64,000 bases of DNA from Cyclobacteriaceae bacterium (GCA_028281285.1 JANQKF010000008.1:62001-126000), one strand, 5' to 3'; positions 55,273-64,000 are shown, counted from the stretch's first letter. A program made the numbers and translations. Notes: a model not told the origin generated them from the sequence alone.

Positions 55273-57690
55273 TTATTCCGTCCTCAACGATTTTACAGGA
55301 TTGCTGGTTGCTGCTTTAAGGGATTGATAGCTCATTGTTATCAGGGCAATAAGCATTGACCCACCTGCCGTCAATGCAAAGATGGTCCATCCAATTGAGG
55401 TTCTGTACTCAAAGCCAGCAAGCCAGTTGTTCATGAAGTACCATGCCAATGGAGCACTAAGGACAAAGGCAATAATCACGAGCCTTCCGATGTCTCTGGA
55501 CAATAGGTAAACCAATTGACCCACATTAGCTCCAAGTACTTTTCTGATGCCCACTTCCTTAATTCTATTTTCAGCCGTATAGGCAGCCAGTCCGAACAAG
55601 CCCAAGCAAGCAACGATGATTGTTAGTGTCGCAAATACTCCAAATATTTTGCCACGTCTCTGCTCGGCATCATACATTCTACCGAAACGATCATCGAGAA
55701 AAGAAGTCTCGAACGGCTGATTAGGGGCCAGCTCTGACCAACTCGCTTCCAGCTTGTTAAGCAATGCCTGATAGTTCTTGGTGTTAACCTTCATATTCAA
55801 AAGTCCGGTGCTATTACCTAGTTGCATGACAAGAGGACCAATTTTTTCTTTTAAAGTTTGATAATGGAAATCCTTGACTACGCCTACAATCTTGAATCCC
55901 TGTATATCACCTTGATTGCTTACATAGGTCCCAACGGTCTTTCCAAGAGGATCATCATACCCTAGTTGTTTAAGAGCTGCTTCATTGATAATGACCCCAA
56001 GTGAGTCAGTAGCGAAATCTCGCGAGAAATTTCTGCCTTGTGCAATCTCCATTCCGAGAGTTTCAATATACTCGTAGTCAACCACCCAACTGCTCACCAA
56101 CACCTGATTGTCTTGTGTAGGCACTATTCCATCGAAGAACACAGTCACGTTGTTGTTAGATGGCGTGGGCAAGTAACTGCTATATGATGCTGACTTCACT
56201 TCTGAAAGAGATTCAATTTGGGTTTTCAGTGCAGCAGTATTGGCTCCGGCTAGATTAGCATCGTTAATGATCAAGACCTGATCTCTGTCAAATCCCAGAT
56301 TCTTATTCTGGATATATTTCAATTGATCCACAATGACCAATGTGCCAATCACCAGGAAGATAGAAGTGCAAAACTGGATCACGACCAAGACGCTTCTTAA
56401 TCGACCACTTTTCATGCCGTTACTTAAAGAACCCTTTAACACAGTAACCGGTTTGAAAGCCGATAGAAAAAAGGCTGGATAGCTGCCAGCCAAAAGTCCG
56501 ACAGTTAATATTCCACTAAACACAGCCGCTAGAAAGATAGGATCAGTAAATGGAATGCTCAAATTCTTATTGGCCAGATCATTGTAGTATGGCAAGGCGA
56601 TATACGCCATGGCGATAGCTAAGACAAATGAGATCAAGCTTATTAGAATAGATTCTGCAAGAAACTGATTGACCAGCTGTTTCTTCACCGACCCTAGTAC
56701 TTTTCTAACCCCAACTTCCTTGGCCCTATGTGCAGATCTGGCTGTGGCCAGATTCATAAAATTGATACAAGCAATAAGAAGGATAAAAAACGCGATGGCT
56801 GAGAAAATATATACGTTGCTGATATCACTATTTGTATCTAGCTCTGCCTGCAAATCAGAATGCAGGTGAATATCCACCACCGGCTGCATTCCGAATGCTA
56901 AGGAAGTACCATTTTGTTCGAGGTCGTCCCACTTCACATTCATGAATCTTTCTACTTCCGGACCGATATACTTTTGCAGCATAGCAGGGAATTGCTCAGC
57001 CATTTTCTCCAAATCGGCATCAGGAGTCAACACCACGTAGGTCTGGAAATTCATACTCAACCATATCCCCTGGCGAGCATCTTCGCGGGTTATCAAAGAG
57101 CCTAAAACATCAAAATCGAAGTGAGTATTATCGGGAATGTCAGCGTATATGCCAGTAACCCTATAGTCTTTGGCAGATCCAAATTCCACGATCTGACCCA
57201 CTGGATTCTGATTTCCAAAATACTTTTTGGCAGCCGTTTGGCTCATAACCAATGACTTCGGATTCACAAGGGCTGTTTCCGGATCACCTTGTATAATTTT
57301 GATTCCAAAAATGTCCAGAATAGAGTGATCTGCCCAAACGAATTTTTCCTCTTTAAAAATGTTTTCGCCTGACCTAATAAACGGTGATCCAAATTGTCTG
57401 AATCGCCCCGACTTTATTACTTCTGGAAAATCGTTGACGAGTGTTTGTCCTACCACGTCTCCGACCACAGCCAAATCGAATGACGAGCCGTTCAAGGCGC
57501 CAGCCATCGTTAGTCTATAAGTGTTTGGAGAGTTCTCGTAGTAACGATCGTAGCTCAATTCGTCTGTAACGAAAAGTACGATAAGTGTGCAGCACGCTAT
57601 TCCAATAGCCAAACCAGTAATGTTCAGCATGGAATAAAATTTGTTGCGAAAGAGGTTTCTAACCGCAACCTTGAGGTAATTTTTAATCAT
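55273..57690 (-). CDS. MacB/FtsX-type ABC transporter permease, copy 1
   Basis: An 805-residue inner-membrane permease of the Bacteroidota MacB_PCD/FtsX type, with no ATPase domain. The ATG at 57690 gives the family start MIKNYLKVAVRNLFRNKFYS; the frame extends 29 codons upstream without support. There are two FtsX cores: the first with helices near 300, 355 and 405 (ATARSAHRAKEVGVRKVLGS), the second near 690, 740 and 775 (AENRIKEVGIRKVLGANVGQ), each flanked by large periplasmic domains. It is a tandem paralogue of the next gene and has exactly its length. It is thought to transmit ATP-driven movement to the periplasm; the ATPase lies elsewhere. Confidence 0.92.
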   Translation of the reverse strand: MIKNYLKVAVRNLFRNKFYSMLNITGLAIGIACCTLIVLFVTDELSYDRYYENSPNTYRLTMAGALNGSSFDLAVVGDVVGQTLVNDFPEVIKSGRFRQFGSPFIRSGENIFKEEKFVWADHSILDIFGIKIIQGDPETALVNPKSLVMSQTAAKKYFGNQNPVGQIVEFGSAKDYRVTGIYADIPDNTHFDFDVLGSLITREDARQGIWLSMNFQTYVVLTPDADLEKMAEQFPAMLQKYIGPEVERFMNVKWDDLEQNGTSLAFGMQPVVDIHLHSDLQAELDTNSDISNVYIFSAIAFFILLIACINFMNLATARSAHRAKEVGVRKVLGSVKKQLVNQFLAESILISLISFVLAIAMAYIALPYYNDLANKNLSIPFTDPIFLAAVFSGILTVGLLAGSYPAFFLSAFKPVTVLKGSLSNGMKSGRLRSVLVVIQFCTSIFLVIGTLVIVDQLKYIQNKNLGFDRDQVLIINDANLAGANTAALKTQIESLSEVKSASYSSYLPTPSNNNVTVFFDGIVPTQDNQVLVSSWVVDYEYIETLGMEIAQGRNFSRDFATDSLGVIINEAALKQLGYDDPLGKTVGTYVSNQGDIQGFKIVGVVKDFHYQTLKEKIGPLVMQLGNSTGLLNMKVNTKNYQALLNKLEASWSELAPNQPFETSFLDDRFGRMYDAEQRRGKIFGVFATLTIIVACLGLFGLAAYTAENRIKEVGIRKVLGANVGQLVYLLSRDIGRLVIIAFVLSAPLAWYFMNNWLAGFEYRTSIGWTIFALTAGGSMLIALITMSYQSLKAATSNPVKSLRTE

Positions 57691-57862
57691 TGTATTGAGT
57701 TTTTGACGTTGACATTTCAAAGGAAATTCAAATTCACAGAGGCTTGCTGCAAGAATCGGTAAACGAACGCTGAGCATCGGTAAGCAAACAAGCCATTCAG
57801 CGAATTTTTAATTCATTCAATACGGTAGATGGTATTACCTAGTACAATGTTGCAGTGGACAT

Positions 57863-57889
57863 AAAAAAAGTCCTGAATTTCTCCAGGAC
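57863..57889 (-). terminator. Intrinsic terminator after the second MacB-like permease gene
   Basis: GTCCTG (57870-57875) pairs with CAGGAC (57884-57889); on the minus strand the stem is followed by CTTTTTTTAT. It is 23 bases past the stop of the permease at 57912 and separates transcription of the two paralogues. Confidence 0.8.
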
Positions 57890-57911
57890 CTTTCTGCTCA
57901 AACTAACTGAG

Positions 57912-60329
57912 TCATTCATTTCTCAACGCTTTCACCGGATTAGCGATGGCCACTTTGATCGATTGATAACTCATGGTCAAAAGCGCAACAACAAAAGCGC
58001 CCAGACCAGCAAACACAAAAATTAATGGATTTATAGATGGATGATATTCAAAGCTCTGCATCCACCAATTTACGCCCCAGACACCAAGGCCCGATGCGAT
58101 GATAAACGAAATAATGATTAGAACGGTCACTTCCCTTGACATCAAATAAAGGAGTTGCCCCATAGAAGCTCCGAGCACTTTTCTGATCCCAACCTCTTTT
58201 GTTTTCTGCTCAGCTGTGAAAGCAGCCAACCCAAACAATCCAAGACAAGCAATTACAATGGCCAATACAGCGAAAATTGTAAATATGTCTCCCAACTTAG
58301 TCTCGGCCTCATACATATTGGTAAAACGATCGTCCAAAAAAGAATACTCAAAAGGTTGACCAGGGGCCAGTCTGTCCCAGTTGTCTTCTATTTCACCTAA
58401 AAGTGATTGATAATCCAAAGTTCTGAGTTTCATAGAAAGATAGGTATTGCTATTACCTAGTCGCATTACAATTGGATCAATTTGGCTTTTGAGCGACTCG
58501 AAATGAAAATCCTCGATAATCCCAATAACATTATATCTCGCTAATTCCTCCGGGGAATCGTCAAATGCACCAATTATCGGATTGTCTTCAAGGGAGAATA
58601 TTCCAAACATTTGTGCGGCTCGTTCATTAAGTACCATTGCGCTCGAATCTGTCGCAAAGTCTTTCGAAAAAAAGCGGCCTTCCTTCAGTTGCATCCCAAA
58701 CACATCCATATAATCGTAATCAACGCTCCAGTTCTGAGTTACCTGTCCACGATCCTGATCTATAATAGCATCCGGGAAAAATACTGTAGAGGACCTGTTG
58801 CTGGCGGTAGGTAAAAACCCGGTATATGTAGCCTGCTCAATATCTGGATTCTGAAGTACGGCATTGCGCATGGCTTCCTTATTCTCACGCAGCATATATG
58901 CATTATGCAAAACAAGTACCTGCTCCTTCTGAAAGCCCAGTTTTTTATTCTGTATATAGGACAACTGGTTAAGAATGCTGAAGGTAGCAATGATCAGCAG
59001 GATTGAAATGAAGAACTGAAATGTGACTAATACCTTTCGCAGACCGCCACTCTTCATACCTAAACTCAGATTTCCTTTGAGTACTTTTGCCGGAGTAAAT
59101 GCTGACAAAAAGAAGGCAGGATAGATTCCGGCAAGAATACCTACGACTACAGATCCACCCACTACCAGGGGTAAGTTGTTCACGAAATCCAATGTCATTT
59201 GTCTGTCAGCAAAGTCATTGAAGTATGGAACCACTAAAACTGCCAGAGCCAGACCAAGCATACCAGCCATCAAGGTGATCAATACCGACTCAGAGATGAA
59301 CTGGTTGATAATCTGATGACGATATGATCCCATCACCTTACGAAGCCCTACCTCCTTTGCTCTACTTGCAGAACGAGCTGTAGCGAGGTTCATAAAGTTG
59401 ATGCATGCAATCACCAGAATAAATGCGGCTATTGCTGTAAAAATGTATACATAGGTAATATCCGCCTCAGGCTCAAATCCACCATAATTATCCGATCTCA
59501 GATGAATTTCGTCAAGTGGCTGTAAAAAGTATTTGAAACTATTGCCCGCTGCTTCAAAGTCCTCAAAAGACATGTCCAAATACTGTTTCAACTCTGCTCC
59601 CATCTTTTCAATAGCAATGTCGTTCATTTTGATTTTGACTTGCTCCATTGTAGCATTTGGGTTCAGCACAAAGTAAGTCTCATAATTCTGACTTAACCAC
59701 TGTTGATCGTTGTATTCATTTTCACGTGTGATAAATGACAACAGCATGTCAAAATGGAAGTGAGTATTGTTGGGAATGTCTTCATAAACGCCCCTCACTT
59801 CAAAATCAAGTCCACCATCCAACTTGAGACGCTTACCAATTGGATCTTCATTACCAAAATACTTTTTGGCTGTAGACGCACTCATTGCCAGAGTGTTTTT
59901 TTGTGCCAGGACCCGCGTGGGATCACCCTGTAACATATTCACCGAAAAGACATCGAAAAAAGTCTCATCGGCAAATACCAGCCTGTTCTCGTTGAATACT
60001 TTGTCCTCATATTTTACTATCCAATTTCCGGCACTTCGGAATCTTACTGTTTGCTCGATTTCCGGTATTTGATCTCTGAAGGTCCGCCCTGCTGGAGAAG
60101 GGAATTCCACTCCTTTAAATTCCTGACCGTTAAATGACCCTTCGATGACACCACGATACATGTTCTGAGAGTTCTCGAAGTGTTTATCGAAGCTCAATTC
60201 ATAGTTGACATAGGTCATAATCAATAAGCAACAGGCTATCCCTATTGCAAGTCCTGAAATATTGAGAAGGGAAAAGAATTTGTCCTTCCAGATGCTTCTG
60301 AAAGCAATTTTGAGGTAATTCTTAAGCAT
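57912..60329 (-). CDS. MacB/FtsX-type ABC transporter permease, copy 2
   Basis: An 805-residue paralogue of the preceding permease, same domain order: an N-terminal helix (SLLNISGLAIGIACCLLIM), periplasmic MacB_PCD domain, FtsX core with ATARSASRAKEVGLRKVMGS, second periplasmic domain and second core with TAEQKTKEVGIRKVLGASMG. The ATG at 60329 is chosen to match the conserved start MLKNYLKIAFRSIWKDKFFS; an upstream Met at 60374 has no similarity to the paralogue. Two separate terminators suggest the copies are expressed independently, perhaps under different conditions. Confidence 0.92.
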   Translation of the reverse strand: MLKNYLKIAFRSIWKDKFFSLLNISGLAIGIACCLLIMTYVNYELSFDKHFENSQNMYRGVIEGSFNGQEFKGVEFPSPAGRTFRDQIPEIEQTVRFRSAGNWIVKYEDKVFNENRLVFADETFFDVFSVNMLQGDPTRVLAQKNTLAMSASTAKKYFGNEDPIGKRLKLDGGLDFEVRGVYEDIPNNTHFHFDMLLSFITRENEYNDQQWLSQNYETYFVLNPNATMEQVKIKMNDIAIEKMGAELKQYLDMSFEDFEAAGNSFKYFLQPLDEIHLRSDNYGGFEPEADITYVYIFTAIAAFILVIACINFMNLATARSASRAKEVGLRKVMGSYRHQIINQFISESVLITLMAGMLGLALAVLVVPYFNDFADRQMTLDFVNNLPLVVGGSVVVGILAGIYPAFFLSAFTPAKVLKGNLSLGMKSGGLRKVLVTFQFFISILLIIATFSILNQLSYIQNKKLGFQKEQVLVLHNAYMLRENKEAMRNAVLQNPDIEQATYTGFLPTASNRSSTVFFPDAIIDQDRGQVTQNWSVDYDYMDVFGMQLKEGRFFSKDFATDSSAMVLNERAAQMFGIFSLEDNPIIGAFDDSPEELARYNVIGIIEDFHFESLKSQIDPIVMRLGNSNTYLSMKLRTLDYQSLLGEIEDNWDRLAPGQPFEYSFLDDRFTNMYEAETKLGDIFTIFAVLAIVIACLGLFGLAAFTAEQKTKEVGIRKVLGASMGQLLYLMSREVTVLIIISFIIASGLGVWGVNWWMQSFEYHPSINPLIFVFAGLGAFVVALLTMSYQSIKVAIANPVKALRNE

Positions 60330-60415
60330 GGTTGTTGGTTTTGAGTTTGCTGAAACGATCATTTTCATGATCATTTGCGAGGTAGACGCAATAACAGATT
60401 AAGATGTTGCACAGA

Positions 60416-61519
60416 TCAGAAACCTTTTTCCAAATGGCTTATCTCACTTCCATCAAGTGTAGTATAGGATTTCAACAAATTGGCTGTTAGGCAAGAGTGA
60501 ATGGGAAGTATACCTATAACATCACCTGTTTCAATAGTCTCAATTATTTCTGTTGTGGCAGTGAGGATGCCATGTTCCTGAGAAATTGAGGTCAACTTTA
60601 TTCCATCGAGTATTGGTGACCATCCTCCCTCATTAAATATGACTACCTCACCAAAGAATTTATTCTCGTCACCGTCATAAAGATGATCTTTAGAAAAATG
60701 CACAGCTCCACCATGAATAATGAGCTGATTTCGATTAGGATATTTGGCCACAACAGGGCAAGCTACCGCCACAGCAATTTGATCTTCGTTGCAAACATCA
60801 AGGTAATTCATTACCAGATCATAAAAGACAAAATTACCCGGGCCTATCTCGTCAATCCCGGCCATATCCTCCACCACCGTACAACCCGGTGTATCCCCCA
60901 TTCTGATTTTTAAACCCGGGGCGATGTCAGAAAGTTGATCTTTCAGCTCCACGACTTTTAATATTGCGTCTGCCCAAATCTGTTTAATGTCATCTGTTGA
61001 TGCGGTCTGATACGTATTCCCGGGATGACAATAAAGTCCATAAAAATCAAGCTTGTCACTATCATTAATAAGCCCAACGATGTCTCTGACCTCGGTAGAA
61101 TTTTCTGTTGCAATTCCTGTTCGATTATACCCGGCATCTACTTCAATCAACACCTCAACTTTTCCCTCCAACGAATTAATGAGTAGACGTATCGATTCGG
61201 CAGATACTACCAACACTTTCAACCTGACTCCCTCATGCAATATTTCATTGATCGAGTCAATCTCAAGTACATTTAAAGGGAAAGCTATAGTGATGTCTTT
61301 CCAACCATACTTAGCAAAATACTGTGCCATTTTCACCGATGAAACAGTAATTGCATCCACTCCGGCCTCAATAAACCATTTACCAATTTCTTCGGATTGA
61401 TGGGTTTTGAAATGAGGGATCAGGTCCACTCCCAGCCGAGCAGCTTTTTCGCACATGTACTGAATATTATTTCGGCATTTGCCTTCATCTAGAATTAAGG
61501 TGGGTCTGGTGATATTCAT
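60416..61519 (-). CDS. DSD1-like PLP enzyme (D-serine dehydratase / D-threonine aldolase type)
   Basis: A 367-residue fold-type III PLP protein of the alanine racemase N-terminal family. The PLP lysine is Lys38 in LIPHFKTHQS. EVDAGYNRTGI near 130 and the metal ligands His341 and Cys343 in LPIHSCLTAN match the zinc site of eukaryotic D-serine dehydratase and metal-dependent D-threonine aldolase. It would eliminate ammonia from D-serine or cleave D-3-hydroxy amino acids. It stands alone, 86 bases upstream (in its own direction) of the second permease gene. The exact substrate is unknown. Confidence 0.9.
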   Translation of the reverse strand: MNITRPTLILDEGKCRNNIQYMCEKAARLGVDLIPHFKTHQSEEIGKWFIEAGVDAITVSSVKMAQYFAKYGWKDITIAFPLNVLEIDSINEILHEGVRLKVLVVSAESIRLLINSLEGKVEVLIEVDAGYNRTGIATENSTEVRDIVGLINDSDKLDFYGLYCHPGNTYQTASTDDIKQIWADAILKVVELKDQLSDIAPGLKIRMGDTPGCTVVEDMAGIDEIGPGNFVFYDLVMNYLDVCNEDQIAVAVACPVVAKYPNRNQLIIHGGAVHFSKDHLYDGDENKFFGEVVIFNEGGWSPILDGIKLTSISQEHGILTATTEIIETIETGDVIGILPIHSCLTANLLKSYTTLDGSEISHLEKGF

Positions 61520-61586
61520 AGAGTTGAATTTTCACAAGGTTAAGTAAACCACCAACCAACTGGTAACCTTTTCAAAAAAACTTCCG

Positions 61587-61594
61587 TATATTTG
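61587..61594 (+). promoter_or_regulatory. Candidate -7 box for the SPFH operon
   Basis: TATATTTG is a full match to the Bacteroidota -7 consensus and lies 45 bases ahead of the SPFH ATG. No TTTG occurs at the expected -33 position, so confidence is limited. Confidence 0.45.
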
Positions 61595-61639
61595 ATTACA
61601 AAGTGATATCAAATTAATATCAATATAAATTTCCAACCT

Positions 61640-62491
61640 ATGAGTAACGAAAAAGAGTTTAACCCCAATTCAGGATATTTCATGCTATTTCTTGAAATCC
61701 TGATTTTTTTTGGAGCCCTTGCCGGGATCATCATGTTAAGAAATCCACTTTTTGGTCTTCTTTTCCTTCTATTCTTCTTTTTGCTACCTGGGTTCTTTGT
61801 GATAAATCCCAACACATCCCGTGTGATGATCTTCTTTGGTGACTATAGAGGTACCGTAAAGAAAAATGGATTTTTCTGGGTGAACCCTTTCTTTGTAAAG
61901 AGGAAAATATCCTTAAGGGCCCACAACTTTGACAGCGAGCGCGTCAAAGTGAATGACAAACTTGGCAACCCAATTCTGATAAGTGTAATCCTGGTTTGGC
62001 AAGTAGAAGAAACCTATAAAGCTGCATTTGAGGTAAATGACTACGAACATTTCGTAAGGGTACAGAGCGATGCAGCTGTAAGGAAGCTGGCTGGGACCTA
62101 TGCTTATGATGACTTTGAAGATGAAACCGAAATCACATTACGGTCGGGTATGAATGAGGTGAATCATGCATTAGAAGAGGAGTTGATGGAACGTTTGGCC
62201 ATCGCAGGCATCAAGGTAATTGAAGCAAGAATCGGCTATCTCGCCTATGCTCAAGAAATTGCTAGTGCAATGCTTCAGAGACAGCAAGCCACCGCAATCG
62301 TAGCCGCCAGGCAGAAAATTGTTGAGGGTGCAGTCGGAATGGTAGATATGGCGCTGGAAGAACTCAATGAAAAGAGCATCGTAGATTTAGATGAGGAGAA
62401 AAAAGCGGCCATGGTAAGTAATCTGATGGTTGTATTGTGCTCTGATAAATCTGCTACACCAATCGTCAATGCAGGTACTTTAAATCACTAG
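61640..62491 (+). CDS. SPFH/Band 7 membrane protein
   Basis: A 283-residue stomatin/prohibitin-like protein. Two hydrophobic segments form an N-terminal hairpin (about 13-31 and 35-54). The SPFH domain runs from about 60 to 205 (NTSRVMIFFGDYRGTVKKNG, RAHNFDSERVKVNDKLGNPI), then an alpha-helical coiled region with EIASAMLQRQQATAIVAARQ and IVEGAVGMV, typical of family oligomerisation. It probably makes membrane microdomain scaffolds. It begins a compact operon with two tiny genes and an SdpI-like gene. Confidence 0.92.
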   Translation: MSNEKEFNPNSGYFMLFLEILIFFGALAGIIMLRNPLFGLLFLLFFFLLPGFFVINPNTSRVMIFFGDYRGTVKKNGFFWVNPFFVKRKISLRAHNFDSERVKVNDKLGNPILISVILVWQVEETYKAAFEVNDYEHFVRVQSDAAVRKLAGTYAYDDFEDETEITLRSGMNEVNHALEEELMERLAIAGIKVIEARIGYLAYAQEIASAMLQRQQATAIVAARQKIVEGAVGMVDMALEELNEKSIVDLDEEKKAAMVSNLMVVLCSDKSATPIVNAGTLNH

Positions 62492-62493
62492 TC

Positions 62494-62640
62494 ATGGAGT
62501 ATAAAATTGTTAGAAAAGGCCCTTTTGAAAAAATCGAGGCCTTTGAGAAAAGAATCAATTCAATGGCAATATCCGGATGGAGGGTAGTTACTTCCTACGC
62601 CAGTGGGGCATATTTGATAATGGGCAAAGAGAAATATTAG
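62494..62640 (+). CDS. DUF4177-like 48-residue protein
   Basis: A very small gene in the two-base-spaced SPFH operon. The product starts MEYKIVRKGPFEKIEAFEKR and contains the ISGWRVVTSYASGAYL pattern, matching the short DUF4177 family (YK...E..lN..G..GW.vv). No membrane segment or catalytic motif is evident. It lies between the SPFH and Arc-like genes, so it probably works with one of them, but its function is unknown. Confidence 0.8.
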   Translation: MEYKIVRKGPFEKIEAFEKRINSMAISGWRVVTSYASGAYLIMGKEKY

Positions 62641-62642
62641 AT

Positions 62643-62804
62643 ATGCCAGGGAAAAAACCATTTGTTCTAAGACTCAATCCTGAATTATTGGAAGCCGTTG
62701 AAAAATGGGCTTCCGATGAATTTAGGAGTACGAATGGGCAATTGGAATGGATAATAAACAAGGCCTTAAAAGAGTCAGGTCGGTTGAAAAAGAAGAAAGA
62801 ATAA
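62643..62804 (+). CDS. Arc-like ribbon-helix-helix protein, 53 residues
   Basis: A 53-residue basic protein beginning MPGKKPFVLRLNPELLEAVE and continuing WASDEFRSTNGQLEWIINKA. The beta strand FVLRL followed by two helices is the Arc-type ribbon-helix-helix fold. The ATG at 62643 is chosen because the longer frame from 62577 covers the previous gene. It starts two bases after the DUF4177-like stop. It may repress its own operon; no operator could be identified. Such Arc-like genes are often found next to SPFH genes. Confidence 0.85.
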   Translation: MPGKKPFVLRLNPELLEAVEKWASDEFRSTNGQLEWIINKALKESGRLKKKKE

Positions 62805-63160
62805 TGGACGAACTACTTATCTCCAATATTATAGTTGGTGCTTCTACGCTCCTCCCGGCAATTCTTGCATTCCTTATCAAAGCGGAAAAGCCAAATCAGT
62901 TTGTAGGGTATCGAACAAAATGGTCAATGAAAAATCAGGAAACCTGGAAGTTTGCCAACGAACGTGCAAAAATGATGATGCCATTCGTTTCGCTTTTAAC
63001 AATTGCCGTTCAGATTTTCAGTTATTTCATCATTGGATCTTTAGCTGCTCTATTATCATCATTGGCAGTATTTACAATTGGTCTTTTTATTGGCTTTGCC
63101 TGGGTAGAAATAAGTTTGAGAAATGCTTTTGGCCATGATGGCTCTCCAAAGGCATCTTAA
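62804..63160 (+). CDS. SdpI-family membrane protein
   Basis: A 118-residue protein with three hydrophobic segments (about 6-23, 57-77 and 80-102). The hallmark FVGYRTKWSMKNQETWKFAN (about 33-52) matches the SdpI C-terminal domain family; SdpI in Bacillus subtilis protects against the SDP toxin and sequesters its repressor. The ATG overlaps the stop of the Arc-like gene by one base (TAATG), so it is translationally coupled. The longer frame from 62747 is not used. Its end overlaps the convergent gene by four bases. Confidence 0.88.
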   Translation: MDELLISNIIVGASTLLPAILAFLIKAEKPNQFVGYRTKWSMKNQETWKFANERAKMMMPFVSLLTIAVQIFSYFIIGSLAALLSSLAVFTIGLFIGFAWVEISLRNAFGHDGSPKAS

Positions 63161-64000
63161 TTTATTTCTGTTTTATACTTCTTACTATTAATCGGAGGCT
63201 CGATTCCTTCCACTTCAATGGAAAACCGTAAGTCGTATTTCCCCACTTCGCTCGGTAGCTGGAATCGCACTTTAATTTCGCGCTCGCCATCCTGAGCCAT
63301 AATTCCTTCAAGTTGAGAGAGTGGTACTGTCAGTACTGGCTCAAGACCTTTGAGAAAATGAGCATTCAAGGTCAATTGCCTTTCTCCTACTACTCCAAAA
63401 TCGACATTTCGATCATAGTTATTTTTTAGCAAAAGGGTCAACTCAACTTCCTCACCGGTATTTCCCACCACCTCTTCCGTACTCGTAATCTCAATATTAA
63501 CCTTTCTGAAGGAACGAAAATCCTCCTCTACTCTATAGTGAATCCCCTTGCCTATTTGAGTCATATAAGTTGGAAATTTTCCTTCTCTATTATGGCGATC
63601 AATAATAAATACCTTCCTGCCTTGAAGGTTTTCCTCTGTTGGCCATAGGTCGTGTTGTGTTTCCCGATAATCAAAAGTATTGTAACAATGGGCAAGGTCA
63701 CCTGTAAGGTAGCTGTATCTTGAGGAACGCTCATAGTGATTGATAAATACGACTGGAAGGCCCTGAGATAGTTCTTTAACTTCTTCGCCCCAAGTGTCCC
63801 AGTGATGAAGGACATCCCAATCCTTTGTTAAGGACTTGGGGAAATAGTCATGGATCAGATAAGCCCTGGCCAATACTGCGATCACCACAGAGGCAATGGA
63901 TAGCCTAACCAACCATTTCCTCCAATTCGCCCTATCCTTAATATACTCATAGGATAAAAGGATTATGGGTACAATCAAAACACTGGTCCAGTGCTTATGG
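63157..64000 (-). CDS. C-terminal part of a probable GT39-like membrane glycosyltransferase (cut by window edge)
   Basis: A minus-strand frame of 280 codons that remains open to position 64000, so the start lies beyond the window. It begins in hydrophobic segments (LIVPIILLSYEY, then LVRLSIASVVIAVLARAYLI) and continues into a soluble domain with LPVVFINHYERSSRYSYLTG, TQHDLWPTEENLQGRKVFII and a beta-rich end. A membrane region followed by this type of periplasmic domain resembles the end of GT39/ArnT-like glycosyltransferases, which transfer sugars from polyprenyl phosphate. Only the C-terminal portion can be judged. Confidence 0.6.
   Translation of the reverse strand, partial: HKHWTSVLIVPIILLSYEYIKDRANWRKWLVRLSIASVVIAVLARAYLIHDYFPKSLTKDWDVLHHWDTWGEEVKELSQGLPVVFINHYERSSRYSYLTGDLAHCYNTFDYRETQHDLWPTEENLQGRKVFIIDRHNREGKFPTYMTQIGKGIHYRVEEDFRSFRKVNIEITSTEEVVGNTGEEVELTLLLKNNYDRNVDFGVVGERQLTLNAHFLKGLEPVLTVPLSQLEGIMAQDGEREIKVRFQLPSEVGKYDLRFSIEVEGIEPPINSKKYKTEIN

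Noticed and set aside
57691-57777. Extended N-terminus of the first MacB-like permease
   Set aside because: The extra 29 residues are absent from the neighbouring paralogue, whose start aligns with the ATG at 57690.

Overview
The window looks like a chromosome segment of a marine-type, moderately AT-rich member of the Bacteroidota, probably the Cytophagales. The evidence is a TTTG-N20-TAnnTTTG promoter ahead of an alpha-oxoamine synthase (probable serine palmitoyltransferase), a 58-residue Hc1-like histone H1, DUF6503, DUF5723 and haem-binding-domain proteins, a free-standing biotin carboxylase, many lipoproteins and few recognisable Shine-Dalgarno sites. No rRNA, tRNA, CRISPR array or intact transposase was seen. 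This assignment is inference from gene content.

Positions 1-9549 (minus strand) hold a surface polysaccharide block. Reading from the promoter side it runs: Kdo-8-P phosphatase (kdsC), Kdo-8-P synthase (kdsA), a Wza-like export lipoprotein, a Wzc-like co-polymerase/kinase with a (Tyr-Gly)n tail, an ABC-2 permease, a Wzt-like ATPase with a C-terminal domain, an NAD-dependent sugar epimerase, a DegT sugar aminotransferase and the start of an AsnB-like amidotransferase. A plus-strand penicillin-acylase-family gene and a small membrane gene (9684-12463) separate this from a second minus-strand cassette (12476-17151). That cassette encodes an FkbH-like HAD/acyltransferase, an acyl carrier protein, a MaoC-type hydratase, an SDR reductase and an MBOAT O-acyltransferase. 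It looks like a pathway that builds an unusual acyl group on a carrier protein and transfers it to a surface glycan.

Positions 17330-27527 (plus) carry metabolic genes: a phosphoserine phosphatase-like/phosphoglycerate dehydrogenase fusion, a sulfatase lipoprotein, a kinase/class III PLP enzyme fusion, a YtcJ-like amidohydrolase, then (after a terminator and a hairpin-rich 0.4 kb non-coding stretch) an MFS transporter coupled to a SerC-like aminotransferase. Positions 27531-33098 hold a haem-binding protein, a 1-Cys peroxiredoxin, a 126-bp MITE-like inverted repeat element, a DUF6503 lipoprotein, a DmpA-type peptidase, a MarR regulator, and an ECF sigma factor with a PEGYF-repeat membrane protein and a Spy-like periplasmic protein.

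Positions 33189-48544 are mostly housekeeping: xseA-xseB-ligA-DUF6913-dapA, histone H1, oxoamine synthase, biotin carboxylase, DUF1015, maf, an HlyD/TolC efflux pair behind sdaAB, a class IV aminotransferase and thyA. Positions 48664-64000 are envelope-oriented: an RND/MMPL exporter, a DUF5723 outer-membrane protein with an unrecognised large lipoprotein, PspC, an endonuclease/exonuclease/phosphatase protein, two tandem 805-residue MacB/FtsX-type permeases each with its own terminator, a D-serine/D-threonine lyase-like PLP enzyme, a compact SPFH-DUF4177-Arc-SdpI operon, and the 3' part of a probable GT39-like membrane protein running off the right edge.
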